Source: Batillaria attramentaria
Taxonomy: Eukaryota > Mollusca > Gastropoda > Batillariidae
Assembly (NCBI GenBank): GCA_018292915.2
Contig: JACVVK020000454.1
Coordinates: forward strand, 124,001 to 188,000
Direction: 5' to 3'
DNA length: 64,000 nucleotides
Both the position numbers and the translations under genes were made by a program. Shown piece after piece: positions 36,601-50,805 of this stretch. The stretch's first letter is position 1. The number at the start of each line of letters is the position of its first letter. A model generated the notes under the pieces. It worked only from the letters and a program-made list of their open reading frames with translations, ran no database searches and was not told where the DNA came from.

Positions 36601-39600
36601 ACCTGTAGTACATCAACACCTGTAGTACAGTACATTAACACCCGTATGGGTGTACGGACAGGGAGAATACCTGTAGTACATCAACACCTGTAGTACAGTA
36701 CATTAACACCCGTATGGGTGTATGGACAGGGAGAACACCTGTAGTACATCAACACCTGTAGTACAGTACATTAACACCCGTATGGGTGTATGGACAGGGA
36801 GAACACCTGTAGTACAATACATCAACACCTGTAGTACAGTACATTAACACCTGTAGTACAATACATCAACACCTGTAGTACAGTACATTAACACCCGTAT
36901 GGGTGTATGGACAGGGAGAATACCTGTAGTACAATACATCAACACCTGTAGTACAGTACATTAACACCCGTATGGGTGTACGGACAGGGAGAACACCTTT
37001 AGTACATCAACACCTGTAGTACAGTACATTAACACCCGTATGGGTGTATGGACAGGGAGAACACCTGTAGTACATCAACACCTGTAGTACAGTACATTAA
37101 CACCCGTATGGGTGTATGGACAGGGAGAACACCTGTAGTACAATACATCAACACCTGTAGTACAGTACATTAACACCCGTATGGGTGTATGGACAGGGAG
37201 AACACCTGTAGTACAGTACATTAACACCCGTAGTACAGTACATTAACACCCGTATGGGTGTATGGACAGGGAGAATACCTGTAGTACAATACATCAACAC
37301 CTGTAGTACAGTACATTAACACCCGTATGGGTGTACGGACAGGGAGAACACCTGTAGTACAATACATTAACACCTGTAGTACAGTACATTAACACCCGTA
37401 TGGGTGTATGGACAGGGAGAACACCTGTAGTACAGTACAATTAACACCCGTAGTACAGTACATTAACACCCGTATGGGTGTACGGACAGGGAGAACACCT
37501 GTAGTACAATACATCAATACCTGTAGTACAGTACAATTAACACCCGTATGGGTGTATGGACAGGGAGAATACCTGTAGTACATCAACACCTGTAGTACAG
37601 TACAATTAACACCCGTATGGGTGTATGGACAGGGAGAACACCTGTAGTACATCAACACCTGTAGTACAGTACATTAACACCCGTATGGGTGTACGGACAG
37701 GGAGAACACCTGTAGTACAATACATCAATACCTGTAGTACAGTACAATTAACACCCGTATGGGTGTATGGACAGGGAGAATACCTGTAGTACAATACATC
37801 AACACCTGTAGTACAGTACAATTAACACCCGTATGGGTGTATGGACAGGGAGAATACCTGTAGTACATCAACACCTGTAGTACAGTACAATTAACACCCG
37901 TATGGGTGTATGGACAGGGAGAACACCTGTAGTACATCAACACCTGTAGTACAGTACATTAACACCCGTATGGGTGTATGGACAGGGAGAACACCTGTAG
38001 TACAATACATCAACACCTGTAGTACAGTACATTAACACCCGTATGGGTGTATGGACAGGGAGAACACCTGTAGTACATCAACACCTGTAGTACAGTACAT
38101 TAACACCCGTATGGGTGTATGGACAGGGAGAATACCTGTAGTACAATACATCAACACCTGTAGTACAGTACAATTAACACCCGTATGGGTGTATGGACAG
38201 GGAGAACACCTGTAGTACAGTACAATTAACACCCATATGGGTGTATGGACAGGGAGAATACCTGTAGTACAATACATGACTGTTAACACCTGTATCACAC
38301 TACATTCACACCTGTAGGCTCAACATATCACTTTAACACCAGCGCAACAATAAAGCTGTGTGTAAGACTTATGTTTCTGACAATCTGCAGGTAGAAATGA
38401 CCGAGCAGCGATCGTCAAATGTGTCAGGACCATGGTAGCCATTCGGGCTACCGCCCTGAACAAAACTGGTAGCCCGAAAAAAATTCTGGTAGCCCGAATC
38501 GCAAATACAGGTTTTAGTACAGTAGTCTATATGGGACCTTGAGTTTGTCATTTCAGCATTTTTGAAGCGTTGGTGGTGAGTGGGTGAATGGGTGAGGAAG
38601 GGGGGGGGGGTGTCATTTTTTTTTTTTTACCAAATGTATATCAAATCAAACGGATTGTTTCTATTTTTAGTTTCTCGTTGTTACATGGTATACAGATACT
38701 TTTGAACATCTATTTTCAATAAGACTTTGGAAACTGAACCAAATCCTGACTTGAGTGTTTGTTGTGGAAAAGATGTCTTGTATGATTCTGTCTTGTCGCT
38801 GGTTTCATGTCTGTTGTCAAGCCCGTTCTTTAGCATAGAGGTTCAGTCCTCTGTGGTGACCAGTGCCCGATGATTCAGTGTTGCGACTGTGTGTACCTGG
38901 TCGTTTTTTTTTTTTTTTTTTTTTTTTTAAACGTGGACAGCCTTTCTTTTTGGCTTCGTACTTTTGCTTGTCATCTTTGGGTTTTTTCGCCGGCGGAGGA
39001 GCCACGAGACCAGGCACAAATCGCCACATGGCGTCTGCCGGAAGCTCGCATCGCAGACGGGATGTTTTGAAAATACCGCAGCCGAAGCGCATGCGCGGAA
39101 ACTGTATGGCGGGCCCACATTGGCACAGCAGACGACATCGGTGATAGAGAAGCTAAACACTTGACGCAAAGACCGTAGATATCTACGGGTCTTTGCTTGA
39201 CGGGAGTGGCTGCTAGGTTCTGATTCATGAGATCAATCATCTCAGAATTCCTGCTCGCCATTCGGGCTACCGCTACCGGAGCTTTCACTCGCCCGACGGT
39301 AAATTTGGTCGCGAAAGCGAGCGGGCGAGCGCATTTGACGATCGCTGCCGAGGATTATAAAAACAAAAACAAAAATCCATTTTTGGTCTGGATTCTTTAG
39401 TAGTGAGCTGAACCAGACACTGAAAACAAATATTCACCAAACATCAAAAAAAAATAATAAAAAAAATGGTTTCCTAAGTGTGTGATCAAGCTGACCTGTC
39501 CCTTGAAGGCGTCAATGATGAACTGAAGATACTTGGGCTCCACACACTCGATGCACTTCTGTACCACATGGTTCCCGTTCTGATCTTTTACACACTTCAG

Positions 39601-42600
39601 CACGTGGCCGTCCAGCTCCTTCACTATCTCCACCTGTAACACCACACGTATGTAACTGTCACCGTCATGTCAGCCTGTATGTAACTGTCACCGTCATGTC
39701 AGCCTGTATGTAACTGTCACCGTCATGTCAGCCTGTATGTAACTGTCACCGTCATGTCAGCCTGTATGTAACCGTCACCATCGCACGTGCATCTGAACCT
39801 GACGGTCATACGAGTAACGACCACTGGTTGCAAACAGTAGTCAAGGCTGGGATACATAACATCTCAACAGTCAACTTTCTCCCACAACCTGCATCTCCCA
39901 CAACCTGCATCTCCTAAGTTCCTCTTATGTTGGACTACTTGTCCAGAATCTATGCAGTGCTCTCCGTCGTGTGTATGTAGGACTATGTTGTATGTTGGAC
40001 TATGTTGTATGTTGGTCGTGTGTATGTTGGACGATGTTGTATGTTGGACTATGTTGTATGTTGGTCGTATGTTGGACTATGTTGTATGTTGGTCGTGTGT
40101 ATGTTGGACTATGTTGTATGTTGGTCGTGTGTATGTTGGACGATGTTGTATGTTGGTCGTATGTTGGACTATGTTGTATGTTGGTCGTGTGTATGTTGGA
40201 CGATGTTGTATGTTGGTCGTGTGTATGTTGGACGATGTTGTATGTTGGTCGTGTGTATGTTGGACGATGTTGTATGTTGGTCGTGTGTATGTTGGACGAT
40301 GTTGTATGTTGGTTGTATGTTGGTCGTGTGTATGTTGGACGATGTTGTATGTTGGTCGTATGTTGGACTATGTTGTATGTTGGTCGTGTGTATGTTGGAC
40401 TATGTTGTATGTTGGACTATGTTGTATGTTGGTCGTATGTTGGACTATGTTGTATGTTGGACTATGTTGTATGTTGGTCGTGTGTATGTTGGACTATGTT
40501 GTATGTTGGTCGTGTGTATGTTGGACTATGTTGTATGTTGGACTATGTTGTATGTTGGACTATGTTGTATGTTGGTCGTGTGTATGTTGGACTATGTTGT
40601 ATGTTGGACGATGTTGTATGTTGGTCGTATGTTGGTCGTATGTTGGACGATGTTGTATGTTGGTCGTATGTTGGTCGATGTTGGTCGATGTATGTTGGTC
40701 GTATGTTGGACTATGTTGTATGTTGGTCGTGTGTACGTTGGACTATGTTGTATGTTGGACTATGTTGTATGTTGGTGATACACACGAGGTCCGGGCCAGA
40801 ATTTGATCAATACATAGTCTCCATCGTGTTGCATTTGTTTGAAATTCACCTACATGTACCTCCGTACAGAGGAACGGCCTCAGCCTTTCTCTGTTACTTC
40901 ACCACAACTCAAATACCAGATCTTACATGATTCTCCCCTCCTCCTCCAACCTGTAGGGGTGAGCCCACTACCCTTAGTAAAGCCAGGTCCCTAACCCACC
41001 TGTAGGGGTGAACTATCCTTAGTAAAGCCCGATCCCTAACCCACACGTAGGGGTGAACTAGGTCAGATACAGCCCGACCCCGTACCCACCTGTAAGGGTG
41101 AACAAACTAGGTCAGATACAGCCCGACCCCGTATCCACCTGTAGGGGTGAACAAACTTGGTCAGATACAGCCCGACCCCGTACCCACCTGTAGGGGTGAA
41201 CAAACTTGGTCAGATACAGCCCGACCTCGTATCCACCTGTAGGGGTGAACAAACTAGGTCAGATACAGCCCGATCCCTATCCCACACGTAGGGGTGAACA
41301 AATTAGGTCAGATACAGCCCGATCCCTAACCCACCTGTAGGGGTGAACAAACTAGGTCAGATACAGCCCGATCCCTAACCCACCTGTAGGGGTGAACAAA
41401 CTAGGTCAGATACAGCCCGATCCCTAACCCACCTGTAGGGGTGAACAAACTAGGTCAGATACAGCCCGGATCCCTAACCCACCTGTAGGGGTGAACAAAC
41501 TAGGTCAGATACAGCCCGGATCCCTAACCCACCTGTAGGGGTGAACAAACTAGGTCATATACAGCCCGAACCCTAACCCACCTGTAGGGGTGAACAAACT
41601 AGGTCAGATACAGCCCGATTCCTAACCCACCCATAGGGGTGAACAAACGGTCAGATACAGCCCGATCCCTAACCCACCTGTAGGGGTGAACAAACTACAA
41701 CTAGTGAAGCTGGATACCCACCTGCATGTCTTGCGGAATAGACTCCAGCGCTTTCTGTATTACACGACATCCGTACATCTGCAGCGCCAGCGGCAACACG
41801 TGACCCCTCACTCTCTGAGCTAGCGTGGACTTCTGCTCGGGTGTGCCAAACTCAAAGAACTTCTGAATGACGTAGTTGCCAAAGACATCGGTCATGAGGC
41901 TGTAGGCTGCGTTGAGAATCTCGTTGAACACCATGGCCTTCTCCTGGTGGGTGGCACGCTCCAGTTTCTGCTGGATGAACCTATAGTACACACATTGTGA
42001 GGGACACTGGAAACACGCACCTACACCATTAGTCATGGACCCCTCACACACACACCCTCACACACTTACTCATGGACACCAGACACGCACCCACACCAGG
42101 TGATACCAACACCCACACTGTGACATAGAATGATGGGGGACACTTCTCCGATATGGACATCCCTACATCAAAACAGCAGACGTTTCCAGTTGTGAGATCA
42201 GTTGGATCGGAACTTAACACTGATTTTTTGGGTTGTTTTTATTTTGAAAATTAGAATTTCCCAATTTTGGGATTACAAAAAAAGAAAATTGCACTTGTAT
42301 GGTGCAAAATGTCGGTGGTACAGAAAGAAGCAGGAGAGATGTAGGTGAGGAAGTAACCGTAGGAAGTAACCGTAGGAAGTAACCGTAGGAAGTAACCGTA
42401 GGAAGTAACCGTACCGAGATCCGTGCTGATCCTGAGAGAACTCTACCACGTGGTTATACAGATCCTTTAGTTGTAGGTTGGGGATGCGGTTGTTACGGAA
42501 ATCCTCCAACAGTCGACTTCTGCCTGTCACCTCCTTAGACATGCTGGCACTGACAGACATAAAAAACCACAATACAGTCAGTGACAGACACAGACAACAG

Positions 42601-43639
42601 TTGACAATGACAGACGCAGACAACAGTCGACAATGACAGATGCAGACAACAGTCGACAATGACAGACACAGACAACAGTCGACAATGACAGACACAGACA
42701 ACAGTCGACAATGACAGATGCAGACAACAGTCGACAATGACAGACGCAGACAACAATGACAGACACAGAAAACAGCTGGAAGTCACAGACCCAAAACGGT
42801 GAATCACTGACAGAGATTGATCACTCAAAATAAACATTTTTTTTTCTTTTTTTCTTTGGGGGGGGGGGGGGGGGGGGGGGGTAAAAGGGGTATCTATGAT
42901 TCAGGGGTAGAAATGAAGCAGGATGAAAAAGGAAAATGTGAAAGCAGCAGTGCAGGCATCACTGTGTAGTGGCAAATCTGGATTCGTTTCAAACCACTGA
43001 GTGGCATGCACACAAAGTGCCAGGGGGTGGGTGTTTCACTGAGTGGCATGCACACAAAGTGCCAGGGGGTGGGTGTTTCACTGAGTGGCATGCACACAAA
43101 GTGCCAGGGGGTGGGTGTTTGGGGGTTTAACGTCTTTTTTCTCCACCACATACGGGTGATACCAAAGACGGGGCAACGGTGAAAAAGCCAGCACAAATAT
43201 TTGGCCCCAGCCCAGATACGAACTCACGACACGAGCATTAGAAGTTCAGCGCTCTACCATTCGGCCACCCCGGCTCCCCCGCAAAGTGTGAACATTGTAT
43301 CAAGAGCAATACATTATACTAATCATGAAGATAGAATAGTTTGTATCAAGAGCAATACTAATCATGAAGATAGAATATTTAGCGTGTACAGGCGCTCTCC
43401 AAAGTGCAACAGTTGCAGAACATGAGTTAGCTAAGTTAACATGGCAATGGTTCGTTTAACTCTGTGCGTCTATTTCCTGAAGTAACTATCCAGCACCTCT
43501 CACCTTCTGGGCGGCATATTGCGTGTTGGAAAGAATGTGCTGCCGAAAAGCCCGTTTGCAGGGGAGAAGCCGCCCCGGTATTTTGCTTCAGCACCAGGGG
43601 CAGCCGAGTACGGTCGGCCGCTTCCTCCCAGATCTGAAA

Positions 43640-43695
<56 letters not shown>

Positions 43696-45035
43696 GCAGG
43701 TGAATCGCTTGTTAAGCCTGATCAGAATCTAATTAACCATACATTGACTGACCGACAGATCAAACACGAGGGTGGGGACGGTGTCTGTGTAATGTGTGTG
43801 TTACCACCACGTACGGGTTATATTCAACATGGGGCAACTAGGAAAGGTGTCTGTGTAATGTGTGTGTTACCACCACGTACGGGTTATATTCAACATGGGG
43901 CAACTAGGAAAGGTGTCTGTGTAATGTGTCCGTTTCCACCACGTACGGGTTATATTCAACATGGGGCAACTAGGAAAGGTGTCTGTGTAATGTGTGTGTT
44001 ACCACCATGTATACCACGGGTTATATTCAACATGGGGCAACTAGGAAAAAGGCCGGCATAAAAATGTTGCCCCAGCTGAGATTCAAACTCACGACCCAAG
44101 CACTGAAACACGGACACTGTACCGCTGGCCTCAGTTTCCGAGATGACTCAACTCAACACAAGCTTGGAGAAGAAGAAGGGAGCAAATCAATCGTTCCTCA
44201 ATCGTCACCTAGGTAACCTCAAAAAGATACTAATACAGCCACTGCACTGATGGTACTTATCTCGCTTCATGTAAGGCGACTAGCGGAGGGACTTACTGAG
44301 AGAGAGGTTGGAGGAGGAGCCTGATAGCGATGGGACTTACTGAGAGAGAGGTTGGAGGAGGAGCCTGATAGCGATGGGACTTACTGAGAGAGAGGTTGGA
44401 GGAGGAGCCTGATAGCGATGGGACTTACTGAGAGAGAGGTTGGAGGAGGAGCCTGATAGCGATGGGACTTACTGAGAGAGAGGTTGGAGGAGGAGCCTGA
44501 TAGGGATGGTGGCGGTGTCATGGACTGCCCAGCCTGTAACATACTGCCCGGGCCAGCTGGTGAAGGCGCCATGTTGCCCAGTGGACCTGCGTAGTAACCT
44601 CCCATTGTGGACAGCTGGGGGCGCTTCACATCAAAAGACTCTCGCCTCTGACCTGTACAGATGATGTGTGTCCTTGTAGTTTGTGTTTTTTCCAGTTAGA
44701 TAGATAGATTTTGAACGTACTTTTGCAACAGCAGTGTACTGACAGACGTCACTCCTTGTACCAACATACAAGTATTTCATTCTTCAAATGCCAAATGCCC
44801 TGCCTTTCCAACCCAATCATACAAACATACACACACTGCTTTGCTAGGGAACTTCAACCCTCCCAGTTGTACCTGTGCCGATGGGACCAGGCGCGGTGGA
44901 GCCAAGCTGGGAGAGGCCGGCACTGCCATAACCGTTCTGCTGCTGTGGGTTGATACTCAGGTTGGCGGTGATGGGGGTGAAGAGACTCGTCGTCACCTGC
45001 GTATAACCCAGACTGCTGTTGGGCGAAAAACCTGT

Positions 45036-45095
<60 letters not shown>

Positions 45096-48000
45096 TGTCA
45101 TTAAGCATTCTACTCAAAGCAAGTTAAAACAATACCAACCACAGAAAGAGTGTCATATAACACATCTGTAGCACGAACTGCTTCTCACATAAATATTACA
45201 CTAAAACTCCACCCTACCGCTACCATCAGTTACACAGGAACCTAATTATATGACATACACACAGCATGTAACTAGTAGCCCCAGGGGCCACGCTCTAGAT
45301 GCGGGATCGTATCAAGCGTGACAGCGGTGATCACTCACCCATGCCAGAGTTGTTTGTGGACGCGGCATTGCTACTGGACAGGACGACAGGCGGTGTGCCA
45401 ACCTGCTGACCTTGTGTCGTCAAAAGTCGCAGTGGGTTCTGTCCCATGCCGTTGTTGGCACCTAAACAAGCGATACCTTATCATAATGCACGTTATACAC
45501 AATTCTACCACCTTCATCAACCATACTGTTGTTTCCACCTAAATGAGCGATAACTTATTATAATGCACATGTTATACACAATTCTATCACCTTCATCACC
45601 CAGGGCTGATACGAGAACAAAGTTGTCATTCAGACCATCAGTACAATTTTTAAGACTCATGCATTCTTTTAAATTGCTATGAAGCACCCACGAACACCCA
45701 CATCCATATACTCCCACAACCTTCACCTTGCTGATTCGCCCCAGCGGAGACCAAGACGGGCGCAGGAGAGACGAGTCGAACTGGCGTACCAATCCCGCGT
45801 GGGTTCCCCATCACCAGCTGCCCATTCTGGTCATAGTAAGCAGGGGCAAGTAACTGGTACCCGGCATCTGAAACCATAGCTACCATGTCAACCGTTTTAT
45901 TCACAACCACCTCTGCGCCAGTGACTGGTTAAGCATTGAGGACTGACTGGCTACAGACTCACTCTACTATCACCAGTTTAGTCATGAAAACATTGAAATG
46001 CAACTTAGGGGCCACCAGGTGTCAACCCACTGACTGCCAGAAACACACATTCACTCAGACAAACCTCAATCACACTTGCTGCCAGGCTGTATTGATACTA
46101 GGTAGACAGCAGGGTTACTTACTGGTGTACATTGGCTGACTGTCCCTAAGTGAGGGCGATGGATACTAGGTAGACAGCAGGGTTACTTACTGGTGTACAT
46201 TGGCTGACTGTCCCTAAGTGAGGGCGATGGATACTAGGTAGACAGCAGCGTTACTTACTGGTGTACATTGGCTGACTGTCCCTAAGTGAGGGTGATGGAT
46301 ACTAGGTAGACAGCAGGGTTACTTACTGGTGTACATTGGCTGACTGTCCCTAAGTGAGGGCGATGGATACTAGGTAGACAGCAGGGTTACTTACTGGTGT
46401 ACATTGGCTGACTGTCCCTAAGTGAGGCTGATGGCTACTAGGGTAGACAGCAGGGTTACATACTGGTGTACATTGGCTGACTGTCCCTAAGTGTAAGTGA
46501 GGGCGATGGATACTAGGTAGACAGCAGGGTTACTTACTGGTGTACATTGGCTGACTGTCCCTAAGTGAGGGCGATGGATACTAGGTAGACAGCAGGGTTA
46601 CTTACTGGTGTACATTGGCTGACTGTTCCTAAGTGAGGGTGATGGATCCTAGGGTAGACAGCAGGGTTACTTACTGGTGTACATTGGCTGACTGTTCCTA
46701 AGTGTAAGTGAGGGTGATGGATACTAGGTAGACAGCAGGGTTACTTACTGGTGTACATTGGCTGACTGTCCCTAAGTGTAAGTGAGGGTGATGGATACAA
46801 GGGTAGACAGCAGGGTTACTTACTGGTGTACATTGGCTGACTGTCCCTAAGTGTAAGTGAGGGTGATGGCTACTAGGGTAGACAGCAGGGTTACTTACTG
46901 GTGTACATTGGCCGACTGTTCCTAAGTGAGGGTGATGGCTACTTGGGTAGACAGCAGGGTTACTTACTGGTGTACATTGGCCGACTGTTCCTAAGTGAGG
47001 GTGATGGCTACTAGGGTAGACAGCAGGGTTACTTACTGGTGTACATTGGCTGACTATAAGTGTAAGCGAGGGTGATGGCTACTAGGGTAGACAGCAGGGT
47101 TACTTACTGGTGTACACTGGCTGACTGTCCCTAAGTGTAAGTGAGGGTGATGGCTACTAGGGTAGACAGCAGGGTTACTTACTGGTGTACATTGGCTGAC
47201 TGTCCTTAAGTGTAAGTGAGGGTGATGGATACAAGGGTAGACAGCAGGGTTACTTACTGGTGTACATTGGCTGACTGTTCCTAAGTGTAAGTGAGGCTGA
47301 TGGATACTAGGGTAGACAGCAGGGTTACTCACTGGTGTACATTGGCCGACTGTTCATAAGTGTAAGTGAGGGTGATGGATACAAGGGTAGACAGCAGGGT
47401 TACTTACTGGTGTACATTGGCTGACTGTTCCTAAGTGTAAGTGAGGGTGATGGATACTAGGGTAGACAGCAGGGTTACTTACTGGTGTACATTGGCTGAC
47501 TGTTCCTAAGTGTAGGTGAGGGTGATGGATACTAGGGTAGACAGCAGGGTTATTTACTGGTGTACATTGGCTGACTGTTCCTAAGTGAGGGTGATGGCTA
47601 CTAGGGTAGACAGCAGGGTTACTTACTGGTGTACATTGGCTGACTGTCCCTAAGTGTGAGGGTGATGGATACTAGGGTAGACAGCAGGGTTACTTACTGG
47701 TGTACATTGGCTGACTGTTCCTAAGTGAGGGTGATGGCTACTAGGGTAGACAGCAGGGTTACTTACTGGTGTACATTGGCTGACTGTCCCTAAGTGTGAG
47801 TGAGGGTGATGGCTACTAGGGTAGACAGCAGGGTTACATACTGGTGTACATTGGCTGACTGTTCCTAAGTGAGGGTGATGGCTACTAGGGTAGACAGCAG
47901 GGTTACTTACTGGTGTACATTGGCTGACTGTTCCTAAGTGAGGGTGATGGCTACTAGGGTAGACAGCAGGGTTACTTACTGGTGTACATTGGCTGACTGT

Positions 48001-50772
48001 CCCTAAGTGTAAGTGAGGGTGATGGATACTAGGGTAGACAGCAGGGTTACTTACTGGTGTACATTGGCTGACTGTTCCTAAGTGAGGGTGATGGCTACTA
48101 GGGTAGACAGCAGGGTTACTTACTGGTGTACATCGGCTGACTGTTCCTAAGCGAGGGTGATGGATACTAGGGTAGACAGCAGGGTTACTTACTGGTGTAC
48201 ATTGGCTGACTGTTCCTAAGTGTAAGTGAGGCTGATGGATACAAGGGTAGACAGCAGGGTTACTCACTGGTGTACATTGGCTGACTGTCCCTAAGTGTAA
48301 GTGAGGCTGATGGATACTAGGGTAGACAGCAGGGTTACTTACTGGCAGGCTGTAGGGGCTGGGGAGGGTTGGGTGTGCCCATCGAGTCGCTCTGCTGGGA
48401 AGGGGTGAGCGGCCGTCCACCCTGACCTCTCATGACCTGCGGCTGTTGCTGTGCCCCGAGTGACTGTGCGCCGGGTTGCTGGGTGGCTGGCTGCTGGATG
48501 AGGTTAGCGGGGTAGATACCCCAGGGAGTCTGCACGCCGTAGTACTGGGACGGGTGGATCACCGTGGGACCTGACAGGAGGCAACAAACACTATGCACAC
48601 ACGTTCAAACTCTTGTTGCGCATATCGCGTGATACGCTGTGTTAGCAATACACACTAGCGTCTCTTCTCATGGAAACGACTAGTGATACAAACACCTACA
48701 GTACAGGAGACTAGGAGGAACACTTTTGTCTTCTGCCGACAGTCCCGTCTTCCTGCCCACTGTAAACTCACCTAATCCCGTCTTCCTGCCCACTGTAAAC
48801 TCACCTAATCCCGTCTTCCTGCCCACTGTAAACTCACCTAATCCCGTCTTCCTGCCCACTGTAAACTCACCTAATCTCCACAAAACATCAATACTGATAC
48901 TCACAAAGACTCCATGTGCCAACAAATGGAAATAAAACTTGTCAGTCAAACTTGAAATCTTAACTACGGTCCCATGCTCCCTTGCTATTTTGTACGAAGC
49001 GTTCTTTTCTATACTCGTTCTCCCCATGGTGGACAATTTACCCCACCCCAACTCTGTCACGTGAATGAATTTTTGAATAAATGTAACCATATACACGCCC
49101 CACAGTAGACCTGATCAACTGAATTTATGCTTTCACTGAAATACAAACTGACCACAAGAGAGCACATCAGTTAAGTTTGTCTTTCACAAAACCACAAATC
49201 ATTTCTCCTTTTCAAACTTTAATAGACACTAAAACATTTTGCTTAACAACTGCGCTCCAAGTAACCTTTGTTAAAAGCCAACCCATCTTCGAGTCTTTTT
49301 TCTTTACGTGTATTTTTATCTGAAGGGTCAGAAAAAAAACACGAAGAGGAAGTTTGACAAAAAACCAATAAGAAGCTACAATTAAGGAAAGATTTTTTAA
49401 ATTTTTTTTTGGAAATTCTGAAGACAATGAAAGCTACACCGAAAACTGTCTTGCAGAAGATAAAAGTGACAACACTACGAACGTGCTCTGACAGAAGGGA
49501 AAAAAGAAGCCCAAACCAAATGAAAGACATCCATATGATGTATATATAATGGTTTATATACAGAGCAAAACCTGTAGATACTGTGCTAAACAAATCTCAT
49601 GATTCTATAAGTCACCAGTATACACACAACACATACTCAAATGTAGAAAAAGCAAATAAAGTGATTGTAAGCCAAACACTGAAGTAACAATTAAACATGG
49701 CAAATAATAACAAAGTAACCAAAAGAGAACTTTAAAAGTAAAAGGAAACAACTGTAAATGTGTGGCTTGCTCATTTCACTTTTCTCTTTTTCTCTCTCTC
49801 TCCTTTTTTTTTTTTTTTTTTGGTCTCACAAATTGAATGCTGTGCAATGCGAGTTCCGCTGGTGACGTTTTTGTCACAGACATGAACGTTTATGATCTAT
49901 TTGCCAAAATGCCTGCAGTCCCAGCTGACTGAATGGTAACTTTTATCTGAATGACCAGGATGAGAGTGATACAAATTCTCCATCCCCTCGGTTTAACGCC
50001 AATGACTGCTGAGACTGACAAGTTTGAGCCAAGACACAGTGATGGCAAATTACTCCATCAGCTATTGGCAGGTGACAGTGTTCTGTGACTGTGAGAGGCC
50101 GGAGTGCGAGCGATAGTGGGACTGAGGAGGGCGGGAGAGCTGACCTGCAATAGGAATCCCCACAGCGTAAGGGTCCTGCGCGCTGATAAGATACGGGGCC
50201 GGAGTAAGGGCGGCGTGGGCCAACCCTAGGACACACAGAGCCAAGCGCGCACTTAGACTTAAACAAGCCATGCACATACTGTACTGTGTACATCCACACC
50301 AACAACAAATCAGCAAAACTCATCAACAAATAAACAAACATTCAACAATAGCTCACAAAAACAATATCCCCCTCTCCCCCCGCGTGAGGTGACAGCTACC
50401 ATTACTAATGCTACTCGGGTCTCCCTTTCCCTTTGGCCAGTAGGAAAGTAGCAAGAGGGTGGGGACATAGCAGGAAATGTTTGTACATGTATGTAACACC
50501 TACAGCAAAACTTAATCCTAGTCATGTTTACAATTCTCCTGTCACTCCTCATTCATACACTTCAGAAAGCAAGTTAGAAATACAACTATGTAACACACAA
50601 AATGAAAATCTTACAAAAGTTCTGCCCACCTACAAAACAGTTTTTTTGTTTGTTTTTGTTTTAATCTAAAATATGCTGAACATATCTTTTCTTCTTCTGA
50701 AAACTTCTGCACACACACACACACAAATTTTTTCTCTCAAAATGTTTTTATCTAAAAGAATGCTGAACTTAT

Positions 50773-50805
<33 letters not shown>

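Noticed and set aside
39952..40930. Cys-rich plus-strand ORFs of 258-319 aa
   Set aside because: Translation of a TATGTTGG-based minisatellite in all three frames; no signal peptide or spaced cysteine framework beyond the repeat.
43200..43280. Candidate tRNA-Arg(TCT) gene
   Set aside because: A and B boxes are present, but the acceptor stem does not pair and a SINE body and tail follow directly.
46086..48343. A 17-nt micro-exon between Pumilio exons 7 and 8
   Set aside because: Including it would shift the frame; exons 7 and 8 already join in phase to give a product aligned with Pumilio.
49212..49593. Hydrophobic minus-strand ORFs of 71-116 aa
   Set aside because: They lie in AT-rich intron sequence with no similarity, no splice consistency with Pumilio and no repeated or conserved motif.
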